Source: Thioclava electrotropha
GTDB taxonomy: Bacteria > Pseudomonadota > Alphaproteobacteria > Rhodobacterales > Rhodobacteraceae
Length of the DNA: 64,000 nt
Assembly (NCBI RefSeq): GCF_002085925.2
Contig: NZ_CP053562.1
Location: 2,398,001 to 2,462,000, forward strand
Direction: 5' to 3'
Below are positions 46,635-54,409 of the stretch, piece by piece. Below the pieces are notes generated by a model. That model searched no databases. It was not told the origin of the DNA and was given only the letters and a program-made list of their open reading frames with translations. Each line of letters opens with the position of its first letter. Position 1 is the stretch's first letter. The position numbers and the translations under genes are program-made.

Positions 46635-47840
46635 TCAGGCGAGCGCGAATTTCAGCAGCTTGATCGCGGCGAAATCGCTCACATCGCCGCCCACGCGCTT
46701 GGAGGCGTAGAACAGCACATGCGGCTTGGCCGAGAAGGGGTCGCGCAGCACCCGCAGGTCCGGGCGCTCGGCGACCGTGTAGCCCGCGTCGAAATCGCCA
46801 TAGGCGATCGCGAAACTGTCCGAAGCGATATCGGGCATGTCCTCGGCGATCAGCACCGGGTAGCCCATCAGGCGCGGCGGCTCGCCCGCAGCCAGCCCGT
46901 CAGTCCACAGGAAGCGCCCATCGGCATCCTTCATCTTGCGCACCGCGCCCGCGGTCTTCGAGTTCATCACGAAGCTCGCATTGGCGCGATATTCGGCCTC
47001 CAGCGCATAGACCAGATCGACCACAGCATCAGCCGGGTTCGCGCCCGCGAAATCGCCATCCGCGCCCGTCGCGACATAGCCGAGCGAGCCCCAGGCCCAG
47101 GCGTCATTGCCAACCTGCGGATGGGTCAGGAAGCCCGTGGGCTTGTCGACGCCATCGCCCGAGATGAACGCCGCCGCCTCGGCGCGGGCGAATTTCTCTG
47201 CGATGCGCTGCGCCAGCCACGTCTCGACATCGAAGGCGCTGTCATCGAGCAGCCGCTGCGAGGCTTTCGGCATCGCGGCCAGTTCGTGCAGCGGGATCGA
47301 GATACGGTCGATCTGCGGCGTCGCGGTCTCGGTCAGCGCCGCCGTCTCGGTGGCCCAACCCGAGCCCAGCTCGCTGCGATCGACCAGCACATCGAAGGAC
47401 GTCGCCTCGACATTCACCACATTCGCGATCTGGCGGATCGAGGCCGTCGACGTCAGCACCGAGCGGATCGTCTCGGAGGTCTGCGGATCGACCAGATAGC
47501 CCCCTTCGGCGGCAACCGAGCTGTTGAGCGCCTTGCCCTCGAGGCTCAGCCCGCGAAGTGCGTCGTCATCGCCCGAACGCAAATACGCCGCGAAGGCCTT
47601 CTGATGCGGCGCCTCTTCAGTCGCGGCGGCGGAAAGGGCGGGACGCCCGGCGGTCATGGATTTGCTCTGCAGCATGGTCAAACGCTCATCTTGTTGTTGC
47701 ATTTTCACTTCAACTTCATCGCGGAAGGTTTTGACTTCCCTTACGAAACCGGCCAGCGCGGATTTCAGCTCCACGGCCGGATCGGGCCCCTCGGACATAC
47801 CCGTCCCGGCCCGAGACTTGCTCTCGGTCTTCATCGTCAT
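46635..47840 (-). CDS. GTA gp5, HK97-fold major capsid protein
   Basis: A 401-aa precursor. The first 100 residues form a charged, helical scaffold-like delta region (DPAVELKSALAGFVREVKTF, KMQQQDERLTMLQ). The mature HK97-fold capsid follows, from about ALNSSVAAEGGYLVDPQTSE, to DAGYTVAERPDLRVLRDPF. It is cleaved by the gp4 protease. GGAG precedes ATG 47840. This is the main structural protein of the particle head. Confidence 0.92.
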   Translation of the reverse strand: MTMKTESKSRAGTGMSEGPDPAVELKSALAGFVREVKTFRDEVEVKMQQQDERLTMLQSKSMTAGRPALSAAATEEAPHQKAFAAYLRSGDDDALRGLSLEGKALNSSVAAEGGYLVDPQTSETIRSVLTSTASIRQIANVVNVEATSFDVLVDRSELGSGWATETAALTETATPQIDRISIPLHELAAMPKASQRLLDDSAFDVETWLAQRIAEKFARAEAAAFISGDGVDKPTGFLTHPQVGNDAWAWGSLGYVATGADGDFAGANPADAVVDLVYALEAEYRANASFVMNSKTAGAVRKMKDADGRFLWTDGLAAGEPPRLMGYPVLIAEDMPDIASDSFAIAYGDFDAGYTVAERPDLRVLRDPFSAKPHVLFYASKRVGGDVSDFAAIKLLKFALA

Positions 47841-47873
47841 TCCATCTCCAATGGGATCTTTCGCCCGCCCGCC

Positions 47874-48431
47874 TCAGCGACCGGCCAGTTCCGCCGTGGC
47901 ACTGTGAAGCGCCGCGGCCAGATCGCGCAGGTCGCGCTCCAGGCTCTCGCCCTTCGCCGCCACCCGCGCCTCGCGAAGCATCGGGAAGGTCACGAGCGAC
48001 ACCTCCCAAAGCTCCAGTTCCGCAAGCAGCCGCTGGCCTTTTGCGTCCTTCTCGGCGGCGACCGTGCGATAGCCGATCGACAGCCCGTCGATCGCCCCTG
48101 CCGCGATCAGCGCCGCCGCTTCGCTTGCGCGCGCCACGCCCGGCAGCAGCCTGCCCTTGACGTAAAGCCCGCGCGCGTCTTCCCGGATTTCGTCCCAGAT
48201 GCCGATCGGCTGGGCCGGATCGTGCTGCCAGAGCATCTTCACCGTCCCGCCCCGCGCAGCGAGCCGCGCGAGCCCCTTGGCATAGGCGCCCTTGCAGACC
48301 ACATCGCCGCCCTGATCGGGCAGGCCGAACAGGCTCGCATAGCCCTCGATCACCGTCCCGTCGCTGATCTGAACGGGCCGCATCTCGCTCGCGCAGAACT
48401 TTAACTCCAGCCCGTAATTATCTGTATTCAT
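47874..48431 (-). CDS. GTA gp4, HK97-type prohead protease
   Basis: A 185-aa serine protease of the herpesvirus-like assemblin fold. VIEGYASLFGLPDQGGDVV is typical, MLWQHDPAQPIGIWDEI carries the catalytic histidine and IDGLSIGYRTV the catalytic serine. Start ATG 48431 has AAGGGAAG upstream; the open frame to 48455 overlaps the stop of gp3.5. It matures the capsid by removing the delta region. Confidence 0.9.
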   Translation of the reverse strand: MNTDNYGLELKFCASEMRPVQISDGTVIEGYASLFGLPDQGGDVVCKGAYAKGLARLAARGGTVKMLWQHDPAQPIGIWDEIREDARGLYVKGRLLPGVARASEAAALIAAGAIDGLSIGYRTVAAEKDAKGQRLLAELELWEVSLVTFPMLREARVAAKGESLERDLRDLAAALHSATAELAGR

Positions 48432-48441
48432 GTAACTTCCC

Positions 48442-48675
48442 TTATCTCGGGCCAATCTCTACGAGGCTGAGAACCGCCTGCGTCAGGATCACCGCCACCA
48501 CGCCGTAAACCGCCATCCAGAGCCGCCGCTCCAACCGTTCGATCATCACCTCGATCCGGTCGAGCCGCTGTTCCACCTGCGAAAATTGGAGCTGCATGAT
48601 CTTCTCGGTCGCCTGCATCCGCTCTTCATGGACAGCGAAGGGCTCCTTGAGATATCGCGACCCACCATCGGCCAT
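48442..48675 (-). CDS. GTA gp3.5, small single-pass membrane protein
   Basis: A 77-aa protein with a coiled-coil stretch (QFSQVEQRLDRIEVMIERLERRL) shown in parts, then one C-terminal transmembrane helix (MAVYGVVAVILTQAVLSLV). The ATG at 48675 lies one base after the stop of the portal gene. Size and position match RcGTA gene 3.5. A holin- or membrane-anchor-like role is a guess. It sits in the inner membrane if made. Confidence 0.78.
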   Translation of the reverse strand: MADGGSRYLKEPFAVHEERMQATEKIMQLQFSQVEQRLDRIEVMIERLERRLWMAVYGVVAVILTQAVLSLVEIGPR

Positions 48676-48676
48676 C

Positions 48677-49879
48677 TCAGCGCTCCGCCGCGTCCGCCGC
48701 CCCATCCGCAGGCAGCGGCGGAAGACCCAGCAGCGCGCGCTTCTCCGCGGACGTCAGAAACGCCACTTCTCCGATCCGCTTCCATTGCTGATCGCGCTCG
48801 ACCGCCAGCGCCGGGATCTGGTCCAGATCGGGCTTCAGGCTCACCCGCTCCCCCGCCCATGTCGACAGCCACCACGCCACATCCGCCGCGACCTTCGTGG
48901 CCAGCGGCAGCACCGTCAGCCGGTAGAAGGCCCTATGCGCCTCGGCGTAATTCGCGTAAGTGGCATCGCCGGGGATCCCGAGCAGCATCGGCGGCACCCC
49001 GAAGGCCACCGCGATCTCGCGCGCCGCAGCCAGCTTGGTCTCGTGGAATTCCATATCCGACGGCGAGAACCCCATCGGCTTCCAGTCCAGACCGCCCTCC
49101 AGCAGCATCGGCCGCCCCGCATTGCGCGCGCCCTGATGATGCGTCTCCATCTCGAAGACGAGCCGGTCATACTGGTCCGGGCTCAGCGTACCCTGCCCAT
49201 CGGTCCCCTTGTAGACGATCGCCCCGGAGGGACGCGCGGCATTGTCCAGAAGCGCCTTCGACCAGCTCGATGCACTGTTATGCACATCCACCGCCACCGC
49301 CGCCGCCTGCATCGGCGACAGCCCGTAATGGTCGTCCTGCGGGTGAAACGCCCGCAGATGGCAGATCGGATCGGGGCTGCCGGTCATGTCGAACCGATGC
49401 TTGCGCCCGGCCACCGTATAGTCATAGGCCACCGGCCAGCCATCCGCGCCCGGCACGATGCTCATCCGGTCGGCGCGCAGCACATGCAGCTCGCGCGGCA
49501 GGCCCGGCTCAACCGCCACCGCCTCCAGATAGCTGTTCCCCGACAGCAGCATCTGCCCGTAAAGCGCCTCGAAGAAGGCGCCCTTGCCCTGCGCCGCGTT
49601 GGGCCGCGCGATCAGGTCGAGCACGGGATGGATATCGTAGCGCCGCTCGGCGTCCTGGCAGACCAGCGGCAGGGCGGCCGCAGCCTCCGCGATCAGCTTC
49701 ACGCAGCGAAACCCGACCGGGTTGCCCGTAAACCCCGCCCGTGTCAACGAGCCCACATCGCGCGGCGACCAGACCACCCGCCCCGATCCGCTCGCCATCG
49801 CCACGATCCGTCCCGTCGCCGAGGCCTTCACCTCCGGCGGGCCCGCGCCGTCGGATTTGCGAAAGATGTTCCAACCCAT
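48677..49879 (-). CDS. GTA gp3, portal protein
   Basis: A 400-aa HK97-family portal. MGWNIFRKSDGAGPPEV is the start, followed by GNPVGFRCVKLIAEAAAALPL, GNSYLEAV and WLSTWAGERVSLKPDLDQIPAL, all conserved in the family, shown in parts. ATG 49879 has AAGGAG upstream; the open frame to 49966 runs into a hairpin and is not coding. It forms the dodecameric DNA gate of the head. A terminator hairpin lies between it and gp2. Confidence 0.9.
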   Translation of the reverse strand: MGWNIFRKSDGAGPPEVKASATGRIVAMASGSGRVVWSPRDVGSLTRAGFTGNPVGFRCVKLIAEAAAALPLVCQDAERRYDIHPVLDLIARPNAAQGKGAFFEALYGQMLLSGNSYLEAVAVEPGLPRELHVLRADRMSIVPGADGWPVAYDYTVAGRKHRFDMTGSPDPICHLRAFHPQDDHYGLSPMQAAAVAVDVHNSASSWSKALLDNAARPSGAIVYKGTDGQGTLSPDQYDRLVFEMETHHQGARNAGRPMLLEGGLDWKPMGFSPSDMEFHETKLAAAREIAVAFGVPPMLLGIPGDATYANYAEAHRAFYRLTVLPLATKVAADVAWWLSTWAGERVSLKPDLDQIPALAVERDQQWKRIGEVAFLTSAEKRALLGLPPLPADGAADAAER

Positions 49880-49920
49880 TCCCGTCTCCTTCTCGCGGCC
49901 CCGTCGCGGACCGGCTGGCA

Positions 49921-49952
49921 AAGAAAAAGGGCCGGGGAATACCCCAGCCCTT
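49921..49952 (-). terminator. strong intrinsic terminator inside the GTA cluster (gp2-gp3 gap)
   Basis: On the minus strand AAGGGCTGGGG, loop TATT, CCCCGGCCCTT (11 pairs, one G-U), then TTTTTCTTTG. It lies about 40 bp upstream of the portal start and 80 bp past the terminase stop. An apparently efficient terminator within a packed structural operon is unexpected. Confidence 0.8.
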
Positions 49953-49975
49953 GCTCTTGATTTCATCTGTCACGC

Positions 49976-50027
49976 CGGGGGTTTTGCCCCCGCGGCCCCC
50001 CGCAGGATTTTTCGACCAAGCCGAAAG
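49976..50027 (+). repeat. dispersed extragenic repeat, copy C (degenerate)
   Basis: GGGGGTTTTGCCCCC (49976-49990), GCGGCCCCCCGCAGGATTTTT and then CGACCAAGCCGAAAG, the same block order as copies A and B with substitutions. It lies in the gp2-gp3 gap of the GTA cluster, next to a terminator. Confidence 0.6.
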
Positions 50028-50031
50028 AGGC

Positions 50032-51456
50032 TCAGAGCCCCCGCAGCTGCGGCCTGCGCCAATGCGCGGCCGGTTCGAGGATCAGCTCGGTCACCGCCCA
50101 GACCAGCGCATCCACTCGGTCGGGCGAGCCCTTGCCCTGATAGCCCTGCAGCCCCATCCGGCACATCTGATCTTCGAGCGCGCCGAGATCGGCGGATTTG
50201 AGGTGCGCCACGCGCCCTTGCTCGTAGAGCGCCGCCACCGGTTCCGCGCGCGCCGATTTGCCCCGGCTGGCACGCAGTGCCTTGAACGGGATCAGCGGGT
50301 CGATCTGGCGCAGCACGCTCTCGATCAGATCGCCGCCTTGATTGACCTCGGCCACCAGCTTCTCCGCGCCCCAGCGTTCCATCGCCGCAATCCCGGCGCG
50401 GGCCCAGTCCATCGGCTTGCCGCGGATGCTGGCATCTTCCAGCACCACAGCGCGCCAGTCCTGCACCAGGCCTTGTGTCTTCGCGCCCACCACCACGATC
50501 CCGCATTCGTCCGAGGCCGCCTTGCCGCTGACCGAGGGATCGAGCGCCACCACGATCCGATCCAGATCACCGGGCTCGCTCACGCGCGCACCTTCGAGCA
50601 GCGCCGTTGACCACAGCGCGCCCTCGATATCCTCCAAGAGCACCCCGTCCAGCTCCTGCCGCCCGAGCCGCGTACCGGCATAGCGCGCCCGAACCTCGGT
50701 CAGGAAACTCTCGGCCAGATAGGCCCGGTTGGCCTCGGTCGGCGCACGGCTGACCACCGTCGATAGCGTCTCCAGAATGCGCTTCAACACGCCCACATTG
50801 CGCGGCGTCGTCGTGATCACCTGCTGCGGATGCTCACCGAGACGCAGTGCGAATTGCAGCATGTCCCAGACCTCCTCCGCCTTCTTCCATTTCGCCAGCT
50901 CATCGACCCAGGCCGCATCGAATTGCGGGCCCCGCAGCGACTCGGGCTCATAGGCCGAGAAGGCCTGCGCGGTCGCCCCGTTCGGCCAGACGAGCCGCCG
51001 TCTTCCCGCTTCCCAATCGGGCCTGCGGTCGGGCGGAGAGCAGGCGAGTATCCCGCTCTCCCCCATCACCATCACATCGCGCACCTGATCGAAGGTCTCG
51101 CCGACCAGCGCCACGCGCCGCGCCTTTCCGGGGTCGAGCGGCCGTGCGCCTTCCACCTGCGCACGCACCCACTCGGCCCCGGCCCGCGTCTTGCCCGCGC
51201 CGCGTCCGCCCATGATCACCCAGGACTTCCAATCCCCTTCGGGCGGAAGCTGATGATCCAACGCCCAGAACTCGAAGATCCAGGGCAGCGCGAGCAATGC
51301 ATTGTCGTCGAGCCCATCCAGAAACGCCTCGACGCTCTCAGGCGTCGCGGAGGCGAGCCAGGCGGCGCCCGATTTCAGCTCTGGCGGCATCGAAGTCGAG
51401 CGCGCCATCGCGTCCGGCGGCGACACCTGCCAGCTGTCTGCGGAGTTTCTCGACAC
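50032..51456 (-). CDS. GTA gp2, large terminase subunit
   Basis: A 474-aa packaging ATPase-nuclease. Walker A is in MGGRGAGKTRAG, Walker B in FDAAWVDELAKW, and the C-terminal RNase H-like nuclease carries ALDPSVSGKAASDECG with its first acidic residue. It packages head-full lengths of host DNA in GTA particles. The start is a GTG at 51456 with GGAGG nine bases upstream, overlapping gp1; ATG 51408 is an alternative without RBS. Confidence 0.9.
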   Translation of the reverse strand: MSRNSADSWQVSPPDAMARSTSMPPELKSGAAWLASATPESVEAFLDGLDDNALLALPWIFEFWALDHQLPPEGDWKSWVIMGGRGAGKTRAGAEWVRAQVEGARPLDPGKARRVALVGETFDQVRDVMVMGESGILACSPPDRRPDWEAGRRRLVWPNGATAQAFSAYEPESLRGPQFDAAWVDELAKWKKAEEVWDMLQFALRLGEHPQQVITTTPRNVGVLKRILETLSTVVSRAPTEANRAYLAESFLTEVRARYAGTRLGRQELDGVLLEDIEGALWSTALLEGARVSEPGDLDRIVVALDPSVSGKAASDECGIVVVGAKTQGLVQDWRAVVLEDASIRGKPMDWARAGIAAMERWGAEKLVAEVNQGGDLIESVLRQIDPLIPFKALRASRGKSARAEPVAALYEQGRVAHLKSADLGALEDQMCRMGLQGYQGKGSPDRVDALVWAVTELILEPAAHWRRPQLRGL

Positions 51457-51658
51457 GCGATCGTTCCTCCATCACCAAATGAAAAGCGGTGCGGAGGTCC
51501 TTGATTGCCTGCACCGCCGCTTTCGCCTCGGATATGTCGCCGCGCCGCACCCCCTGCAGCGCCTGCGCCAGCTCCTCGGCCACGTCCCGATAGAGCGCTT
51601 CGGTCTGATCCAGAAGATCGACCGGCGCCCCCGCCTCGTTCACTTTGTTGTCTTGCAT
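51338..51658 (-). CDS. GTA gp1, small terminase-like protein
   Basis: A 106-aa (or 121-aa from ATG 51703) helical protein: ALYRDVAEELAQALQGVRRGDISEAKAAVQAI in parts, then HLVMEERSRVEKLRRQLAG. This matches RcGTA gp1, an adaptor that helps the large terminase without specific DNA recognition, consistent with random packaging. Neither start has a good RBS; ATG 51658 has only GGGTGGG. It is the first gene of the cluster, and its end overlaps gp2. Confidence 0.8.
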   Translation of the reverse strand: MQDNKVNEAGAPVDLLDQTEALYRDVAEELAQALQGVRRGDISEAKAAVQAIKDLRTAFHLVMEERSRVEKLRRQLAGVAAGRDGALDFDAARAEIGRRLARLRDA

Positions 51659-51704
51659 CACTGACGAACCCACCCGTTCCAAGTTGGTCCGTTCGAGAGA
51701 CATG

Positions 51705-51733
51705 AAAAAACGCCGTCGGGTTTCCCCGCGGCG
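51705..51733 (-). terminator. terminator-like hairpin between the GTA promoter and gp1
   Basis: On the minus strand CGCCG-CG-GGG, loop AAA, CCC-GA-CGGCG, followed by six T (51705-51710) and then the first ATG of gp1. An 8-bp stem with a 2x2 internal loop. It fits a leader attenuator or intrinsic terminator. Confidence 0.65.
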
Positions 51734-51758
51734 CTTGCCACTTCTCCTAGCATTCCAA

Positions 51759-51788
51759 ATCTCTACCCGAGAGCGTTCGCAAAGTCAA
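51759..51788 (-). promoter_or_regulatory. predicted promoter of the GTA cluster
   Basis: TTGACT (51783-51788), exactly 17 bases, then TAGAGA(T) (51759-51765), reading on the minus strand towards gp1. It falls after the mltG terminator and before the gp1 leader hairpin, so transcripts would start near 51752. Confidence 0.6.
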
Positions 51789-51825
51789 GCTCTAAATTCT
51801 GGGTTGTGCCATCCGGCCAAAAAAG

Positions 51826-51855
51826 AACCCCGGCGAAAACCGGGGTTCTTTCTAA
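51826..51855 (-). terminator. intrinsic terminator of mltG
   Basis: AAGAACCCCGG and CCGGGGTTCTT with loop CGAAAA (plus strand), a perfect 11-bp stem followed on the minus strand by TTTT. It lies just past the mltG stop and separates it from the GTA promoter. Confidence 0.88.
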
Positions 51856-51859
51856 TTTA

Positions 51860-53026
51860 TCAATTGCTTGACGCATCTTCCTGACGCTGTTTTTCGATCT
51901 CGCGCCACTTCGCTACGTTCCGATTATGCTCCTCGATCGTGCTCGAGAACGCATGTCCACCGGAGCCATCGGCCACGAAGAACAGGTAGTCGGTCGAATC
52001 GGGATGCAGCGCCGCCTCGATGGCCGCCTTGCCCGGATTCGCGATCGGTCCGGGCGGCAGCCCGTCGATGACATAGGTGTTGTAGGGCGTGGCCTTGCGC
52101 AGCTCGGACTGGCGCAGGCCGCGGCCGAGCACGCCCTTGCCTTCGGTCACGCCGTAGATCACCGTCGGGTCGGTCTGCAGACGCATCCCCTTCTCGAGAC
52201 GGTTGATGAAGACGCTCGCCACTTCCGGGCGCTCTTCGGGCACACCGGTTTCCTTCTCGACGATAGACGCCATGGTCAGCGCCTGCTGCGGATCGTCATA
52301 GGGCAGCCCGTCTGCGCGTCCGTCCCAGGCGTCGGCGAGGATTTTCGACTGGCGATCTGCCATCAGACCGATCAGCGCCTGCCGGTCGGCCCCGCGCGTC
52401 ACCTCGTAGCTGTCAGGTGCGAGCGTGCCTTCGCCCGGCACCCCGTCGATCTTGCCCGACAGGAAGCTCGCCTCCTGCAGACCCTGCACGATCTGCCAGC
52501 TGGTCACACCGTCGACCACCGTCACGCGGGTGCGGACATCGGCACGGTCGGCCTTGTCCTCGAACCCTTCGGGCGGCTTCTCGCTCTCGGGATTGTATTC
52601 CGCGACCTTCTGATAGTCGCCCGTGGTCGGGTCTAGCTCGCGCAGCAGCACTTCGTTGCCGTTCACGCCGATCCGGAACACCAGTTCCGACCCGCAGGTC
52701 GACGGACCACCGGAGGTGATCTGACCGACGATGGACTGCATCGAGGCGTTCGGCTCGATCAGGTAGGAGCCGAATTTCAGCTTGTCGGCCTTCTCCTCAT
52801 ATTGCGCGCCCGTACGGAACAGATAGGAGGACGAGATCGCCCCCTTGTCTTTCAGAGTAGACGACACGCCCTGCAGGCTTTCGCCCGGCGCGACGCGCAG
52901 GCACATCGCCTCGGCCAGCGGGCCGGGCTCGACATATTGATTCTTCGCCCAAGCGACCAACCCGCCAAGCGCGACGAGAATAACGATCAGCAGCGTCAGG
53001 AAATTCGAGACGATGTTACGCCACAT
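51860..53026 (-). CDS. mltG: endolytic murein transglycosylase MltG
   Basis: A 388-aa inner-membrane protein with one N-terminal helix (FLTLLIVILVALGGLVAWA) and a periplasmic YceG/MltG domain. The catalytic glutamate is in ASIVEKETG, followed by NRLEKGMRLQTDPTVIYG and YNTYVIDGLPPGPIANPG, the family hallmarks in parts. It cleaves nascent glycan strands to set their length. It shares a stop/start base with fabF, an order common in alphaproteobacteria. Confidence 0.92.
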   Translation of the reverse strand: MWRNIVSNFLTLLIVILVALGGLVAWAKNQYVEPGPLAEAMCLRVAPGESLQGVSSTLKDKGAISSSYLFRTGAQYEEKADKLKFGSYLIEPNASMQSIVGQITSGGPSTCGSELVFRIGVNGNEVLLRELDPTTGDYQKVAEYNPESEKPPEGFEDKADRADVRTRVTVVDGVTSWQIVQGLQEASFLSGKIDGVPGEGTLAPDSYEVTRGADRQALIGLMADRQSKILADAWDGRADGLPYDDPQQALTMASIVEKETGVPEERPEVASVFINRLEKGMRLQTDPTVIYGVTEGKGVLGRGLRQSELRKATPYNTYVIDGLPPGPIANPGKAAIEAALHPDSTDYLFFVADGSGGHAFSSTIEEHNRNVAKWREIEKQRQEDASSN

Positions 53027-54288
53027 CAGCTATCCACCTTGCCCATCACGAGGCTCGCATTGGTGCCACCGAAGCCGAAGCTGTTGGACAGCGCGACGTC
53101 GATCTTGCGCTTGACCGCGGTCTTCGGGGCGAGGTCGATCACGGCCTCTTCCGGCGGATTTTCAAGGTTCAGCGTCGGCGGTGCGATCTGGTCGCGGATC
53201 GCGAGGATCGAGAAGATCGCCTCCACCGCGCCGGCAGCGCCCAGCAGGTGGCCGACCGACGACTTGGTCGAGCTCATCGTAGCTTTCGAGGCCGCATCGC
53301 CCAGCAGGCGCTGCACCGCGCCCAGTTCGATCACGTCGGCCATGGTCGAAGTGCCATGCGCGTTGATGTAATCCACCTGATCGGGGTTCAGATCGGCCCG
53401 CTCCAGCGCGGCTTTCATCGCGCGGAAGCCGCCATCGCCATCCTCGGACGGCGCGGTGATGTGATAGGCATCGCCCGACAGGCCATAGCCCAGCACCTCG
53501 GCATAGATCTTCGCGCCGCGCGCCTTGGCGTGCTCGTATTCCTCAAGCACGACGCAGCCCGCGCCCTCGCCCATCACGAACCCGTCGCGGTCGGCATCCC
53601 ACGGACGGCTCGCAGCTTCCGGCTCGTTGCCGCGCTTCGTGGACAGCGCCTTACAGGCGTTGAAGCCCGCGATGCCGATTTCCGAGATCGGGCTCTCCGC
53701 GCCGCCTGCGACCATCACATCGGCATCGCCCAGCATGATCAGACGCGCGGCATCGCCAATCGCATGCGCGCCGGTCGAACAGGCGGTGACGACCGCATGG
53801 TTCGGACCCTTGAAGCCGAAGCGGATCGAGACCTGGCCCGAGACGAGGTTGATCAGCGCGCCCGGGATGAAGAACGGGCTGACGCGGCGGACGCCCTTTT
53901 CCTTGATCAGAACGGCCGTATCCGCGATCGAGCTGAGACCGCCGATCCCCGAACCGATCATCACGCCGGTGCGCAGACGGCCCTCTTCGTCCTGCGGCTC
54001 CCAGCCGGAATCCTTCACCGCTTGCGTCGCCGCCGTCATCCCGTAGAGGATGAAATCGTCGACCTTGCGCTGCTCTTTCGGCTCCATCCAGTCATCGGCA
54101 TTGAACGTGCCGTCGGACCCGTCGCCCAGCGGAATCTCGCAGGCGTATTTCGTGGTCACATTGGACGCATCGAAGCGCGAGATCGTCCCCGCCCCCGATT
54201 GTCCCGCGATAAGCCGCGACCAGGTCTCCTCGACGCCGCAAGCCAGCGGCGTGACCATTCCCAGACCCGTGACTACTACCCGACGCAT
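53026..54288 (-). CDS. fabF: beta-ketoacyl-ACP synthase II
   Basis: A 420-aa condensing enzyme with C170 (TACSTGAHAIG), the histidines in NAHGTSTMAD and SSVGHLLGAAG, and GFGGTNASLV at the end. It elongates acyl-ACP with malonyl-ACP in fatty acid synthesis. ATG 54288 has AGAGGTCGGGC upstream; the longer frame from 54357 is not used. It lies directly before mltG and is separated from acpP by thpR and a GGDEF gene. Confidence 0.93.
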   Translation of the reverse strand: MRRVVVTGLGMVTPLACGVEETWSRLIAGQSGAGTISRFDASNVTTKYACEIPLGDGSDGTFNADDWMEPKEQRKVDDFILYGMTAATQAVKDSGWEPQDEEGRLRTGVMIGSGIGGLSSIADTAVLIKEKGVRRVSPFFIPGALINLVSGQVSIRFGFKGPNHAVVTACSTGAHAIGDAARLIMLGDADVMVAGGAESPISEIGIAGFNACKALSTKRGNEPEAASRPWDADRDGFVMGEGAGCVVLEEYEHAKARGAKIYAEVLGYGLSGDAYHITAPSEDGDGGFRAMKAALERADLNPDQVDYINAHGTSTMADVIELGAVQRLLGDAASKATMSSTKSSVGHLLGAAGAVEAIFSILAIRDQIAPPTLNLENPPEEAVIDLAPKTAVKRKIDVALSNSFGFGGTNASLVMGKVDS

Positions 54289-54409
54289 GCCCGACCTCTT
54301 TCTCAGCCAAATATCTTGGCAGACCTGATACACGGGGGCGCGCAAAGGCGCAATCATAACCCATTGCGACAGGCGGGTTACCGTTCAGGACGGACGGCGC
54401 GTGAGGGGG

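Noticed and set aside
37423..51703. Active prophage
   Set aside because: No integrase, repressor, replication, lysis or attachment sites, and gene content and order match a gene transfer agent.
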